A stretch of DNA of 64,000 nt from Microvelia longipes (GCA_018340805.1 JACMZG010001870.1:46596309-46660308), one strand, 5' to 3'; counted from the stretch's first letter, positions 47,858 to 59,862 are shown. Notes: generated by a model from the sequence alone, not told the origin. Program-made: numbers and translations.

Positions 47858-47942
47858 TATGCCATCCGGCTGAGAATGTCTTTATGTCTTGGCAAATCTA
47901 ATTGCCGTGACATAAAGACACACTTCTCAGCCTTATGGCATA
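47858..47942 (+). ncRNA. 85-nt precursor-like hairpin (microRNA candidate or tiny foldback element)
   Basis: The arms pair in four blocks: TATGCCAT with ATGGCATA, GGCTGAGAA with TTCTCAGCC, GTCTTTATGTC with GACATAAAGAC, and GGCAA with TTGCC around a loop ATCTAA. Internal mismatches and a small 3' bulge give the size and shape of an animal pre-miRNA. Equal support exists for a miniature palindromic transposon bounded by TA. The strand is arbitrary; nothing here proves transcription. Confidence 0.4.
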
Positions 47943-49180
47943 AATAACTATTAATAATTTAATTTAATTATTATAACAGTTGTCAGTTTTAATTTCCTTT
48001 TAGCGAACGTCTTAAGAAAAAAATTAGGTTATGAGGTTGTTCGCAATGAGGAAGATGGATGTTTGAAAAATATATTTTTATTTAAAAGTATACTACATTT
48101 TAGTAATGATAGCACTTGCAACATTTTTTTTACTGTTCCAATTACTTTAAATTATTTTTTAAAATTTACTGTAACCAAAAATTAGTGATGACTGAATAGT
48201 CTTTTAATGAGTGTATGACGTATGTAGACTTTCCCGTTGTAAGCTATGTGGCTAACTTAAGTGGTGTCTATTGAAATATAATTAAGTTTAGTCATCATAC
48301 AAACTTCATGTACCAAAACCTTCTAACCTTAAGGTACACAAACTTCAGTGGTGTCTACAAAGCCTTAATGGTTTTGTAATTAGTATTCCAATAAAGCCTG
48401 ATTAAGTAGATTTACTTTTACGTCTTTACCAAAAAAACCTCTCATTCTTGAGTGAGAAATTTAAATAAAAATTTAATAAAGTTTTTGGTGCCTATGGTGA
48501 ATCATCGTCGTGCCAAATAGTTAATGATTACAAAACGTTGTAACTTTATCTTTTCATTTACGAGTTCTTCACTAAAAGACTTTGTTTTAGTATCATTTGA
48601 TAGAGATACTACTAAGTTAATTCGTGGTTTTCTTTTCTAATTTTGCGTGAGACACCTAGGAAATATAACTATTAAAACACTACATTTAAGAAATGTTCCA
48701 TTATTTGACATTCAACATTATTGATGATTGGACATAATTTCTTGCTCTACTCTGTTTTGATACCTCTTACTCATCAAGATGCTGACTGACATGAATATGT
48801 TGCGCCATCTACAATGACTACTGCCAAATTATGGAACAGTTCCCAGATCTGGCAGTGTAATTTGCTTAAGGTGTCTCTCGCACAATTATATCGTATTGAC
48901 ATTCATGTTTTGTAAAACTTGGTGGTCAAATAATATCTCTTTTGCTTGGCAAGCATAAGTACTTAACGTTATATTCATCGAAATTTATGTGAAGGACAGA
49001 GTATTGCCTCTGTTACTCCGTTGACGCCCAGCTGAGTTAGACGTAACTCATTACGTTTGATTTTGTAAATTTAAGCAATAATTAATTTTATTCCAGATAT
49101 AAATGTGTTAACATGTTTTGTGCTGTATTTTACAGGATTCAAACATAGATTATATCTTAGGGAAAATGAGGGCTTTCTTG
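47943..49180. other. Unassigned DNA
   Basis: Loose repeats GTGGTGTCTATTG and GTGGTGTCTACAAAG occur near 48260 and 48345. No coding was recognised. Confidence 0.4.
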
Positions 49181-49445
49181 AAGGTAAACAAAGCCAATAT
49201 AAACAATACTCACTAACAAATCTCAAAGCTAAGCACTAACACTATAAATGAGGGCCTTTTGAAAGATAAACAAAAAAACGATAATCTCTTACAGTCACTA
49301 TGCTAAGCACTAACACTATAAATGAGGGCCTTTTGAAAGATAAAAAAAAAACGATAATCTCTTACAGTCACTATGCTAAGCACTAACACTGTTAATAAGG
49401 GCTTTCTTGAAGGCAAACAAAGCAATGATAAACAGTACTCACCAA
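49181..49445. repeat. Tandem repeat, about 85-bp unit
   Basis: About three units with GCTAAGCACTAACACTATAA, ATGAGGGCCTTTTGAAAGAT and AACGATAATCTCTTACAGTC. The two middle units are nearly identical. Confidence 0.85.
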
Positions 49446-49465
49446 AAATCTACAAGTAAAATAAT

Positions 49466-50172
49466 CCAAGAGCCGGGCCTAGAAAATGTGACTCATTTTG
49501 TATTACTTCAAACCAAATTTTTCTGAAAATATACTTCAAATTATGAAGGAAAAGCATAGTCTGTCTATCCTGATTGGAGCCCTTCCTTCATATGAACGCA
49601 CTTGCTTAAAATATTAGAAAATAGCACAAATTCCAGTTTTCTTGAAATAAGTGGTTCCCTCTGGGTCGTGTACAAAACACGAAGAGAACTTTTTTTAAAG
49701 CTGATAAAATTTCCTAAAACGATTGTTTTTTCATTACAGTCGGATAACTACAACTAAAGTTACGACATTTGTTAAATGGGCAAATAATGCTCAAAAAACC
49801 AATATTTTGTAAAAGAAATTCCCTGATTTTGCATAAATGAACCATTTGCGTTTTTTTAAAGAGCCGTAACTTTGGGTTGTAGTCATACTATTTTGATGAT
49901 TAAACACTCGTTTTATAGGACATTTTATAACTTTTCAAAAATGATCTCTTCATGTTTTGCACACGACCCACAGGAAACCACTTATTGTAAGAAAACTGAT
50001 ATTCATACGTTTTTTTATAAAATTTTGAGCATGCGCAATCATATGAAGGGCTCCACTCTTAATGGGCAGACTGTTTTTTTCGTTATAATTTAAGGAGTAT
50101 TTTTAGAAAACTTTTGTTTGAAGTAGTACAAAGTGAGTCACATTTTGTTTATTTGTCAGGTCCGGCTCCTGG
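49466..50172. mobile_element. Family M long-TIR element, copy M1
   Basis: The left end CCAAGAGCCGGGCCT and right end AGGTCCGGCTCCTGG mirror each other. Arms of about 280 bp are alignable through AAAATGTGACTCATTTTGTA, TTCATATGA and GTGGTTCCCTCTGGGTCGTG and their mirrors. The interior is about 130 bp. A 73-codon frame at 49872-50093 lies in the right arm and has no family resemblance. Confidence 0.8.
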
Positions 50173-50180
50173 ACAAAAAA

Positions 50181-50347
50181 CACATGGATAAAATCAGATG
50201 ACATCGCAGAAAAATAGTGTTGAGGAACTAATAAGGGTGGCCTGATTTGAAATTGAGGGCGTTATTTAACATCCAGAACTAACCTCATTGGCTCCCTTGC
50301 ATTATTTTCCCACGCTGTCATCTGATTTTAGCCGTGTGACGTATTAT
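50181..50347. mobile_element. Family C short element, copy C6
   Basis: The left terminus is decayed (CATGGATAAAATCAGATGAC); the right CTGATTTTAGCCGTGTGACG is well preserved. The interior GAAAAATAGTGTTGAGGAAC matches the short C type. Confidence 0.8.
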
Positions 50348-51164
50348 AACACTGTAAATAGGGTCATTCTTGAATTTTGAATGTAGACGAAACAAATGCA
50401 AACAAAAAGCACACACTGTAGTACTTAATCACTGCATAAATATTAAAAACCACATATAGAATTCGTAAGGACTCTTAGCTTATCTTGCTTATACTGTTAT
50501 TATTATGATAATGCTTTTACTGAAACCCCAATGGACAATATCTATTGGGTATTTATGGACATGCACAAATTAAAACTAGTACTTTAGAATTGGTAAACGA
50601 TAAAAATCACTGTAGTAGTTTAAAAAACACAATTTTTTTCAAATTAATTATAAGAAGTCACTTTGCTTTGAACATCACATTTTCAGAAGGGTTGTAAATT
50701 TATCGAATATTGTGAGAACAATTCTAAAGTTTACAACAATAAGCTTGTGGCGAAAGGCAGTGATGAACTTGCAACGATCTTTTTAACATTTTCGTTGTGG
50801 CAATTTTTATACAGAGGCCTTGAATTCTTTGCTGCGTCGCGCTGGGTTTCAGTGTGCTTATGTGTAGTTCCTTGAATATTAACCATTGTGTACCTACTTT
50901 TTTGTTTTATTATTATTTTTATGACATGGCATTTCGCCATTGATAACCAACAGGCAGTATCCATTGGGTATTTAAGGATATGTTTAAGCCAATTCTTTTT
51001 ACTTCGTTACGCAAAGCTCATAGCCTCGTCGCAGCTTCTTCGGAGCCACTAATTTTAATGTCTTACTAGAATAGTAGGCCAACCAGGCTGGACGTAAGTG
51101 GTGCCCTTCCTAACTCTATATGCAAGACAGGGTCATCGATCAACAGGAATACATTTATATGGAA
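50348..51164. other. Unassigned DNA
   Basis: ATGGACAATATCTATTGGGT and GGCAGTATCCATTGGGTATT are a loose direct repeat 410 bp apart. A 77-codon minus frame (50731-50964) shows no known domain. Confidence 0.4.
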
Positions 51165-51165
51165 T

Positions 51166-51234
<69 letters not shown>

Positions 51235-51273
51235 ATATATATATTATGTATGTATGTATGTATGTATGTATGT
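51165..51273. repeat. (TA)n and (TATG)n microsatellite
   Basis: About 80 bp of TA, then seven TATG units. Confidence 0.96.
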
Positions 51274-51384
51274 CATTTGAGCTACTTAAAATAGGCTGAT
51301 TAAGCTGCAATCGGTCTGAATCGAATAAGTTTGTCATCTAGCTTAACTTATGATACCGTTAACAACAGCTGTTGTTAAGCTTAT

Positions 51385-51640
51385 CTAGCTTAGGAATAGC
51401 GAGGGCACGTGTTATTCCTAGTTTACACTGGATTATAAGAGTCAGTAAAAATATGTATGATTGCTTGAAAAAAAGCATGAGAGGAACCATAGAAATTCAC
51501 GCTCTTCTGTCTAGATTAGATGAAAATATACCTACACTTGAAATTAAAAGGAGTAGAACACTATCATAATGAGCTGCAAAAAGGGCCCAACCACGTGGCC
51601 TACTTGCCTGGTAGTGACTACCATTCCCCCCATATTAATA
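51385..51640 (+). mobile_element. LINE 3'-end fragment (GGGCCCAAC...GGCCTACTTGC family)
   Basis: GCAAAAAGGGCCCAACCACG and TGGCCTACTTGCCTGG match the ends at 17.95 and 23.9 kb. Upstream GGGCACGTGTTATTCCTAGT corresponds to 23752. A 65-codon frame (51372-51569), with MSRLDENIPTLE-like decay, may be the end of the polyprotein. Confidence 0.55.
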
Positions 51641-52360
51641 TGTATTAAATGCCTATTTATAATATTAAATAGACTTGAAATTATTCCCTGGAACATAATT
51701 TATAGTTATTTTGAGTCCGGAAACTCAGTTAACCACATCTAAAGCAGGATTGTTACTGTGTGGAATAACGGTTTGGATTTAATATCTAGGTATGGATCAG
51801 ATATGGGACTAATTCCTCGCTGTGGGTCTTATGGTAGAGGTCTAAGGTAGTATATAACCTGTAGGGTCAATCTGGTCTACAAATAATCCAGACCTTAATC
51901 CCCATTATCTCTAGGGAATATTTCCTGCAACATTATAACCTTATATTGTGTTACAGGTATGTAATAATCTTTACCGTACTGTATTAAAGAAATATTAAAA
52001 TTTTAAGAGTTTATACATCTAAAGCCCTATACTATTCTATATTTAATAAAGGATATATTTATAAAATAACTATAATTAAATAATGCTAAAGCCTGAAGAT
52101 AAAATCTTGTATGAACCTTGGGAGTAAAATGGTATTTTCTCTCGCAATTACCTCCCTCGGCTTCGCTTTAAAAGTTAATAGTAATAACTTTCTGAGGGAA
52201 CCAATGCTTTGGTTCCCTCAGAATTCGCCTTTGGAACCAACTAACTGCTGTACTCCCTTGGTGCATAAATAACTATAATTATTCTTAATTTAGATTATAG
52301 TTTTTACTGTCCTGTCAGAAGGATAGGACAGAGGAATAAAACGTAATACATAACCAGCAT
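51641..52360. other. Unassigned DNA with a repeat shared with 14.5 kb
   Basis: AAGATAAAATCTTGTATGAA and CCTTGGGAGTAAAATG at 52095-52130 match 14540-14575. Nothing else was recognised. Confidence 0.45.
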
Positions 52361-53344
52361 TATAGTACGACACACGGCTAAAATCAATTGACAGCGCGCC
52401 AAAAATCTGTGAGGGAAAGAATTCTATTGGTGTTCAGACCAACCCCGCTCTTTCCCCTCCACCTCATGCCAACCTCGGTATAAAAAATACCTTTTTCGTC
52501 AAAAATCATAAAAAAGGCAACACTGGTTGTAAATATTTGTAACCTCGCGTCATTTTTATTTCCATCATTGAATTTGTCGTCCTCATATTAAGTTAGGACA
52601 AAAATTCGAAAACAACAACAACCTCATTGTGCATATTGATCTGTTTGATTTCGTTTCGTTTCATTCCAATCTGTTCAATTCATCCAATTATTGCGAAGTT
52701 TTAATATGATCTGAGTGCCTATATTTGACGCTTGTACATTGACGTATTCTTCAAGCATTTCTTGCTATTTGAGTACAGCGCAGGTTCTGTTGCTCTGTCA
52801 ACCAAAAGAATCATTTTTTTTGAAAATGCCATATCTTTCAATAGATGACAGTCTTGACTTTTTAAGTCTTGAATGCATATTGTGTCATATATTTTTATAA
52901 TATGAAACAATACGCATTCAATTATACAAACTTGACACAAAAAAGCAGTTTGTTTTGGAAAAAAGTAATTATAGCTGACAATTTATTTAAATCGTCAAAC
53001 TTTTATCAAAGAACTATTATGATCCATTGCATTACGTAATTAACAACTTTAACTCCACTTAATTCATACTTCCCGAACAAATTTAAAGCAACACTTAGTT
53101 GGTAAATTTATAAGATACAACAATATTCCTTCTTAAAAAGTAAATAAATAATTTTAAAAAAAAAAAATACGATATGAAATAAAAACAAATAATAAATTCA
53201 AAACATAATCTGACTTTCAGTGTTGCCAGAGTAGGGAATTTTTTTGTTACATAAAAGAAGGGATTTTTTTTATTAAAGAAAGAGGGTTGAAAGCATTGAG
53301 ATTTTGGCGGGCTGTCAATTGATTTTAGCCGTGTGTCGTATTAT
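52361..53344 (+). mobile_element. Family C long element, copy C2
   Basis: It is collinear with C1 from TAGTACGACACACGGCTAAA to TTTTAGCCGTGTGTCGTATT, with an extra segment of about 70 bp near 52565-52635. 61- and 73-codon frames on opposite strands at 52715-52940 have no supporting features. Confidence 0.9.
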
Positions 53345-54404
53345 AGCAATATGTCAAATACATTTATTGTAGACAATAATCAATAAAGTTAAAAAAAAAA
53401 TTCTCGGATAATTTTGGCTGCTCGGTTTTGCTTTGGTGGCAAAAACTATAGTTAATTCCTCCGGCAAGCCTCTGGAGGAAACTTTTTTAAATCCATCGGC
53501 CTAAAAATTTCTCTTTCAGAGAAAACTTACCTTAAGGAATGAAAGCTTTCTTCCCTCTCTTCTTATGTAAATAAGTATTTCTTCTTAGTTTTGACAGTGT
53601 TGTCCATTGTTTTTTCATTTATTCTGCTGGGAGTAAATCGTAATGATTTTGAAAACCAGGACACAAACCCTGAAGTCAGTATAAAATGCAGCTGTAATAC
53701 TACAAGCATAATTTAGCATTCGGATTCATAATTTTACAATTAAACATTTCGATTTTATTTAAGCGAATTTTCACTCTAGCAGAAAACGACCTTTACGTGG
53801 TAGTTCGAATCACAGATAATAATCCTTCACAGCAGGATTTATTATCCCTTTACGGAAGAGAGGTAACTTCTCTCTTCATCTACCTTTGACAGTCTACTAG
53901 CGCTGGTCCCTCAAAATAGCGGTGAAAAATGGAAACACATGACACTCCTTTCCGCCTTTTTACAAATCTTAACTTTATCTTTTGGAAACGAGCACATATT
54001 ACCTGTATTGGGTCATCCCGAAACAATTTTATTCTCATTTAATAAAAAATTGGGTACGGACTACCTCGGAACTTTTCCTCACCCGGAAACTCCAATACTA
54101 ACCCATGTAAAAATTGTATTGGCAAGGTGACGTCAAAGGATAGTGCATAACATGGAACCCGCAATACACATAGGAGGGGGGGGGGTAGATGTTAAACAAA
54201 CATGAGAGTGCAAGGTGACGTCAAAGGTAAGTGACCGGGGTGGCACGTGGCCGGCGCCAGGGCTCAGAAAAAGTGCTGACGCTATGTCTGGCCATGGTAG
54301 CCGGTATACTGACAGAAGATAACTGGCTTGAATAAAAACCTTCTATTAAAAATCGTCTATTGGCTAAATCGTAATCCGAACAACCTCATAAGCTTCATTT
54401 TTAT
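53345..54404. other. Unassigned DNA with a D end fragment and duplicated segment
   Basis: At 54044-54080 AAAAAATTGGGTACGG and TACCTCGGAACTTTTCCTCA match the D 3' end, inverted. GCAAGGTGACGTCAAAGG occurs at 54123 and 54211. A G10 run lies at 54176-54185. Confidence 0.5.
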
Positions 54405-54536
54405 GATAAAAAATACGCTAAAAATCGCTAAATTAAAATAACTGCGGATGAGCAGTTATTTTAATTAACCTTATTGTTTTTAATTTTTATTGGCAATACT
54501 GATAACATGAGGTGAGATTTACTTTTTATAAAAGAA

Positions 54537-54965
54537 ATATATTACTAGAGGGGCCGTATTGTTTGCATTTTGAAACCTGAAAAAAAGTATCATTATAAAA
54601 ATTCGATTATAATTATGATTTAAACAGAACAAAATGACAGTAACTTATACAGTAGAATTATTATACTTATGATTTAAACAGAACAAAAATGACAGTAACT
54701 TATACAGTAGACGATTAAAATAAAAAAAACAGAACAAAATGACAGTAACTTATACAGTAGAACGATTATAATACAAAACAGAACAAAATTATAGTAACTT
54801 ATACAGTAGAACGATTGTAATTATGATTTAAACAGAACAAAATGACAGTAACTTATACAGTAGAACGATTATAATTATGATTTAAATAGAACAAAATGAC
54901 AATAACTTGTACAGTAGAACTATTATAATACAAAACAAAACACAAACTGTTTTTGTTAGATTACA
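54537..54965. repeat. Minisatellite amplified from inside a family-A element
   Basis: It starts with a recognisable A end (ATATTACTAGAGGGGCC). After it come about six units of ACAGAACAAAATGACAGTAA plus CTTATACAGTAGAACGATTA. The unit corresponds to the A interior around the ACAGTAACTTATATAGTAGAAC block, read on the minus strand. Confidence 0.85.
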
Positions 54966-54986
54966 TTTATTATAACTAAAGTAATA

Positions 54987-55474
54987 AGGCGCGGTCGAAT
55001 ATCCACGGCCTTCTAGAACATTGGATCACCAACAATTTTTTTTATAACTTTTTTTTTGAAAATTTTCAGTAATTAGCCGGATTTGTGATAAATGAAGGCT
55101 ATTTCCGTAATCTGCACGCTCTTTTGGGTAATCTCAAAGAGTATTTACATTCACTCAAATATTTATTTTTAATCTAACTTGGTACATACATAACTACTGT
55201 TAGACGTCAATGTCAACAAATATGACATGTCAAAATATAACAACAAATCAGGTAGATAAACATTGACGTCTAACAGTAGTTATGTATGTACCAAGTTAGA
55301 TTAAAAATAAATCGTTGAGTGAATGTAAATACTCTTTGAGATTAACCAAAAGAGCGTGCAGATTACGGAAATAGCCTTCCATTTATCACAAATTTGGCTA
55401 ATTACTGAAAATTTTCAAAAAAAAGTTTGTTGGTGATCCAATGTTCTAGAAGGCCGTGGATATTCGACCGCGCC
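54987..55474. mobile_element. Family F palindromic element, copy 3, inside an E terminus
   Basis: AGGCGCGGTCGAATATCCAC to GGATATTCGACCGCGCC. The surrounding sequence ACTAAAGTAATA and ATATATTAACCAAG would rejoin to an E terminus, so the insertion site was a TA within it. Confidence 0.88.
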
Positions 55475-56790
55475 ATATATATTAACCAAGTAGGGAAACA
55501 AACACGATTTCTGTCAGACCTGGCATATAGTTTACATTTTGTCCACCAGGGAGTTGGCTCAAATTTTCATATGGGCGTAAATCTAAACAACTATTTACGT
55601 TTTTCAAAATTTTAGTTTTTATTGCATTTATTTGTAAAATTTAGAATAAAATGTTAATAATTTGTGTTAGAAATACGTGGTGTCACATCCAATAGAGATT
55701 TAAGTGCAAATCTTTAAATACTAGATTTGTTTTAATTACTTACAACGAGTGGCTAATTGAACTTTTTTTTCGAGAGTACTATTTAACGTACATTTTTGCG
55801 AGTCATATTTGTTTTTCCCCTTCAAATATTAATTGTAATAAGAAATTTAACAACTTTAACCAAATATTTAAATATAATAATTTATGATAAGACACTTGAT
55901 GGGACGTTAATTATTAATAAATTACTATATTTCGCTACACATTACATAGCATATTCATGTCAATAAAACAAATAGTGGTTATATGTTAGGATAATTAACA
56001 CTGTCAATAACATTAAAAAGTAACATCAATAAGCCCTTCAGTATTAGCGGAAATTATAATGCATTATATTGAAAACAGTATAGAAAAGCTTTAAAGCTAG
56101 AAGAGACTAGTGGGCTAGTCTCTTCTAAAAAATTTTTTTGATTGTTGGTGTTGTAATATTTTAATTTTTTAAAGCTTTTTTATACTGTTTTCAATATAAT
56201 GCATTATGATTTCCGCTAATACTGAAGGGCTTATTGATGTTACTTTTTAATGTTATTGACAGAGTTAATTATCCTAACATATAACCACTATTTGTTTTAT
56301 TGACATGAATATGCTATGTAATGTGTAGCGAAATATAGTAATTTAATTTAATAATTAACGTCCCATCAAGTGTCTTATCATAAATTATTATATTTAAATA
56401 TTTGGTTAAAGTTGTTAAATTTCTTATTACAATTAATATTTGAAGGGGAAAAACAAATATGACTCGCAAAAATGTACGTTAAATAGTACTCTCGAAAAAA
56501 AAGTTCAATTAGCCACTCGTTGTAAGTAATTAAAACAAATCTAGTATTTAAAGATTTGCACTTAAATCTCTATTGGATGTGACAAAACGTATTTCATACA
56601 CAAATTATTAACATTTTATTCTAAATTTTACAAATAAATGCAATAAAAACTAAAATTTTGAAAAACGTAAATAGTTGTTTAGATTTACGCCCATATGAAA
56701 ATTTGAGCCAACTCCCTGGTGGACAAAATGTAAACTATATGCCAGGTCTGACAGAAATCGTGTTTGTTTCCCTACTTGGTTAATATATAT
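55475..56790. mobile_element. Family E palindromic copy E3
   Basis: Two arms of about 630 bp are inverted copies, with a 13-bp stem TAGAAGAGACTAG at 56100-56112 near the centre. Both outer ends are AACCAAGTAGGGAAAC and its mirror. Identical 62-codon frames at 55427-55615, 56650-56838 (minus) and 57216-57404 cross the F/E junctions and are not genes. Confidence 0.88.
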
Positions 56791-57263
56791 GGCGCGGTCG
56801 AATATCCACGGCCTTCTAGAACATTGGATCACCAACAAACTTTTTTTTGAAAATTTTCAGTAATTAGCCAAATTTGTGATAAATGAAGGCTATTTCCGTA
56901 ATCTGCACGCTCTTTTGGTTAATCTCAAAGAGTATTTACATTCACTCAACGATTTATTTTTAATCTAACTTGGTACATACATAACTACTGTTAGACGTCA
57001 ATGTCAACAAATATGACATGTCAAAATATAACACAAATCAGGTAGATAACATTGACGTCTAACAGTAGTTATGTATGTACCAAGTTAGATTAAAAATAAA
57101 TCGTTGAGTGAATGTAAATACTCTTTGAGATTAACCAAAAGAGCGTGCAGATTACGGAAATAGCCTTCCATTTATCACAAATTTGGCTAATTACTGAAAA
57201 TTTTCAAAAAAAAGTTTGTTGGTGATCCAATGTTCTAGAAGGCCGTGGATATTCGACCGCGCC
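56791..57263. mobile_element. Family F palindromic element, copy 5, at the palindrome centre
   Basis: Complete apart from the terminal A/T bases. Its midpoint at about 57027 is also the centre of the large palindrome. Confidence 0.88.
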
Positions 57264-58645
57264 ATATATATTAACCAAGTAGGGAAACAAACACGATTTC
57301 TGTCAGACCTGGCATATAGTTTACATTTTGTCCACCAGGGAGTTGGCTCAAATTTTCATATGGGCGTAAATCTAAACAACTATTTACGTTTTTCAAAATT
57401 TTAGTTTTTATTGCATTTATTTGTAAAATTTAGAATAAAATGTTAATAATTTGTGTTAGAAATACGTGGTGTCACATCCAATAGAGATTTAAGTGCAAAT
57501 CTTTAAATACTAGATTTGTTTTAATTACTTACAACGAGTGGCTAATTGAACTTTTTTTTCGAGAGTACTATTTAACGTACATTTTTGCGAGTCATATTTG
57601 TTTTTCCCCTTCAAATATTAATTGTAATAAGAAATTTAACAACTTTAACCAAATATTTAAATATAATAATTTATGATAAGACACTTGATGGGACGTTAAT
57701 TATTAAATTAAATTACTATATTTCGCTACACATTACATAGCATATTCATGTCAATAAAACAAATAGTGGTTATATGTTAGGATAATTAACTCTGTCAATA
57801 ACATTAAAAAGTAACATCAATAAGCCCTTCAGTATTAGCGGAAATCATAATGCATTATATTGAAAACAGTATAAAAAAGCTTTAAAAAATTAAAATATTA
57901 CAACACCAACAATCAAAAAAATTTTTTAGAAGAGACTAGCCCACTAGTCTCTTCTAGCTTTAAAGCTTTTCTATACTGTTTTCAATATAATGCATTATAA
58001 TTTCCGCTAATACTGAAGGGCTTATTGATGTTACTTTTTAATGTTATTGACAGTGTTAATTATCCTAACATATAACCACTATTTGTTTTATTGACATGAA
58101 TATGCTATGTAATGTGTAGCGAAATATAGTAATTTAATTTAATAATTAACGTCCCATCAAGTGTCTTATCATAAATTACCTATAATAATGGAGACTAATA
58201 CTAATATTCATTTGAATATAATGTTTGCGAATTTGAATATAATAAAAGCAATCGTAATTTTAGGTTATATTTAAGGCAATTTGTTGTTGTTTGATGTTCT
58301 TTAAAATCTTAATTAAAACATGTAGTTTACCTTTACTATAGTTTCTCTTTTTATTTAATTATTTTAATGTAACAATTATTTAACATAATTGAATACAAAA
58401 TAATTAAATAATCACGTAAATAGTAAACTAAGAAAACACGATTCAAAGTAAAACTCACCTAATGTTATCAGGGTTGCCAATAAAAATAAGTAAAAAACGT
58501 AAATCCTAAAAGGCTCATGCTAAGTTATTTCAATTTTAGCTATTTTTGATTTTTGAGCCAGCAATCAGCTGATCACGCATGTCTGATTTTTTTACACAGG
58601 TTAGTATAGGAGTTTCCCTACTTGGTTTATGTACTACTTTAGGTT
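57264..58645. mobile_element. Family E copy E4
   Basis: It starts with the E terminus AACCAAGTAGGGAAAC and contains both E arms with the central loop in opposite orientation to E3. From 58180 it changes to the alternative E interior, matching the 7.5-7.8 kb copy, and ends AGTTTCCCTACTTGGTTTAT near 58630. Confidence 0.8.
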
Positions 58646-59160
58646 AAATATACTCTTTGAAGATTACTCAAGATGTGTCAAATCTATCTAAATATAGACC
58701 TTAAAGAATTTTATAGCTTTCCTAATGAATTTCTTTTAAAGATTTTTTAAGTTCTTTTGAAACTCAAAAAGATAAATTAACATAAAGCTTTACCTTTAAC
58801 ATAAGGTATAGAGAGGAAAAAATGTAAACATAATTTCCTTTCAAACATAAACATATAAATAGGAAGATGGAGATACAATTTCAAATATGATAATTACATT
58901 TAACTCGGCAATGGACGCTCTTGTAATTCAATAATTTGTGAGAGCGAGAGTCCTTTCAAACACCCTGTTATCATTAATAAGGTCTCTTGATACATTTTAA
59001 TCAGTTTTTTTAAAAAAAAAGAACATATTTCAACTTCAATTTATATGTTTAATACTTCAATTTATATGTTTAATAATAATATAGTATCGTATCCATAATC
59101 GATTCACTAACGTTGTAATTATTAACCGTGTATATAAATAACACATAAATAAATAAATAA
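58646..59160. other. Unassigned AT-rich DNA
   Basis: ACTTCAATTTATATGTTTAAT occurs twice at 59030-59075. No other structure was seen. Confidence 0.45.
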
Positions 59161-59167
59161 ATATATT

Positions 59168-59227
<60 letters not shown>
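59161..59227. repeat. (TA)n microsatellite
   Basis: About 60 bp of TA preceded by ATAAATAAATAA. Confidence 0.95.
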
Positions 59228-59230
<3 letters not shown>

Positions 59231-59251
59231 ATGTAGTATATAATAAGTAAA

Positions 59252-59467
59252 ATGGGGTTTAATAATCAATTTATACTCGACTTGAGAAAGTTAAATTTAC
59301 TTAAAATTAAAAGGTTGTATTTACCGCAAGTTGAAGAGCAATCGAAGACTCAGCTACCGTCGATACTTGCTGTTGGATATAATACCCTGGACCAGTTTCG
59401 CATAACGCCATCATCAGCAGTGGGCAACACTCGAGCTCATTTAGAAACTCAGAAGTTAAATCAGTGA
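59252..59467 (+). other. Open frame entering a perfect hairpin
   Basis: A 71-codon plus frame beginning MGFNNQFILDLRKLNLLKIK. It is less AT-biased than most frames in the window but matches no family I can recognise. Its last codons lie in the left arm of the inverted repeat at 59460. It could be a transposon remnant copied twice in opposite directions by the event that made the hairpin. No function is assigned. Confidence 0.25.
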
Positions 59468-59622
59468 TTAACTTCTAGTCTCAATGAGCACGACGAGCCC
59501 TCTGAAGATCCCTTATCTTCAGAGGGCTCGTCGTGCTCATTGAGACTAGAAGTTAATCACTGATATAACTTTATTAGTTGAAAGCTCGAGTGATACCCAG
59601 CCTGCTGATGATGGCGTTATGC
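59400..59622. repeat. Long inverted repeat with a perfect 50-bp-arm core
   Basis: The core arms 59460-59509 and 59515-59564 are perfectly complementary around a 5-base loop CCCTT. Outer arms 59400-59437 and 59583-59622 (CATAACGCCATCATCAGCA and its mirror) are complementary with small indels. The core is GC-richer than its surroundings (CACGACGAGCCCTCTGAAG). Confidence 0.95.
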
Positions 59623-59862
59623 CATGTGATGATTCTTCGATTAAATTTATTTCTTATGCAAGTTTTGTTTAATCGCACTATAAATACTATTCCATTCCCT
59701 AGAGTGTTAAAAACATACTTCTCTAGAGAATATGTTTATGCTAGAAAATTAAACTTTAGGCGTAGTTGTGTCGTCATGCTTATGTCGCCATTGACCCGTC
59801 AAAATATGGAACATTCAAAAAACGCGAAAACATTTTTTGATCAATTATTTATTGGTATATAA

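Larger units (their letters stand above)
54405..58645. mobile_element. Multi-arm palindrome built from family E and F elements
   Basis: In order: an E interior fragment (54405-54536), an A-derived fragment and array (54537-54965), an E terminus split by F (54977-55474), E palindrome E3 (55475-56790), a central F (56791-57263), and E copy E4 (57264-58645). The stretch of about 2.3 kb around 57027 is one large inverted repeat, each half containing a smaller one. Confidence 0.85.

Noticed and set aside
55427..57404. Identical 62-codon frames in three places
   Set aside because: They cross the junction between F and E elements and are identical only because the DNA is duplicated; the sequence shows no coding character.
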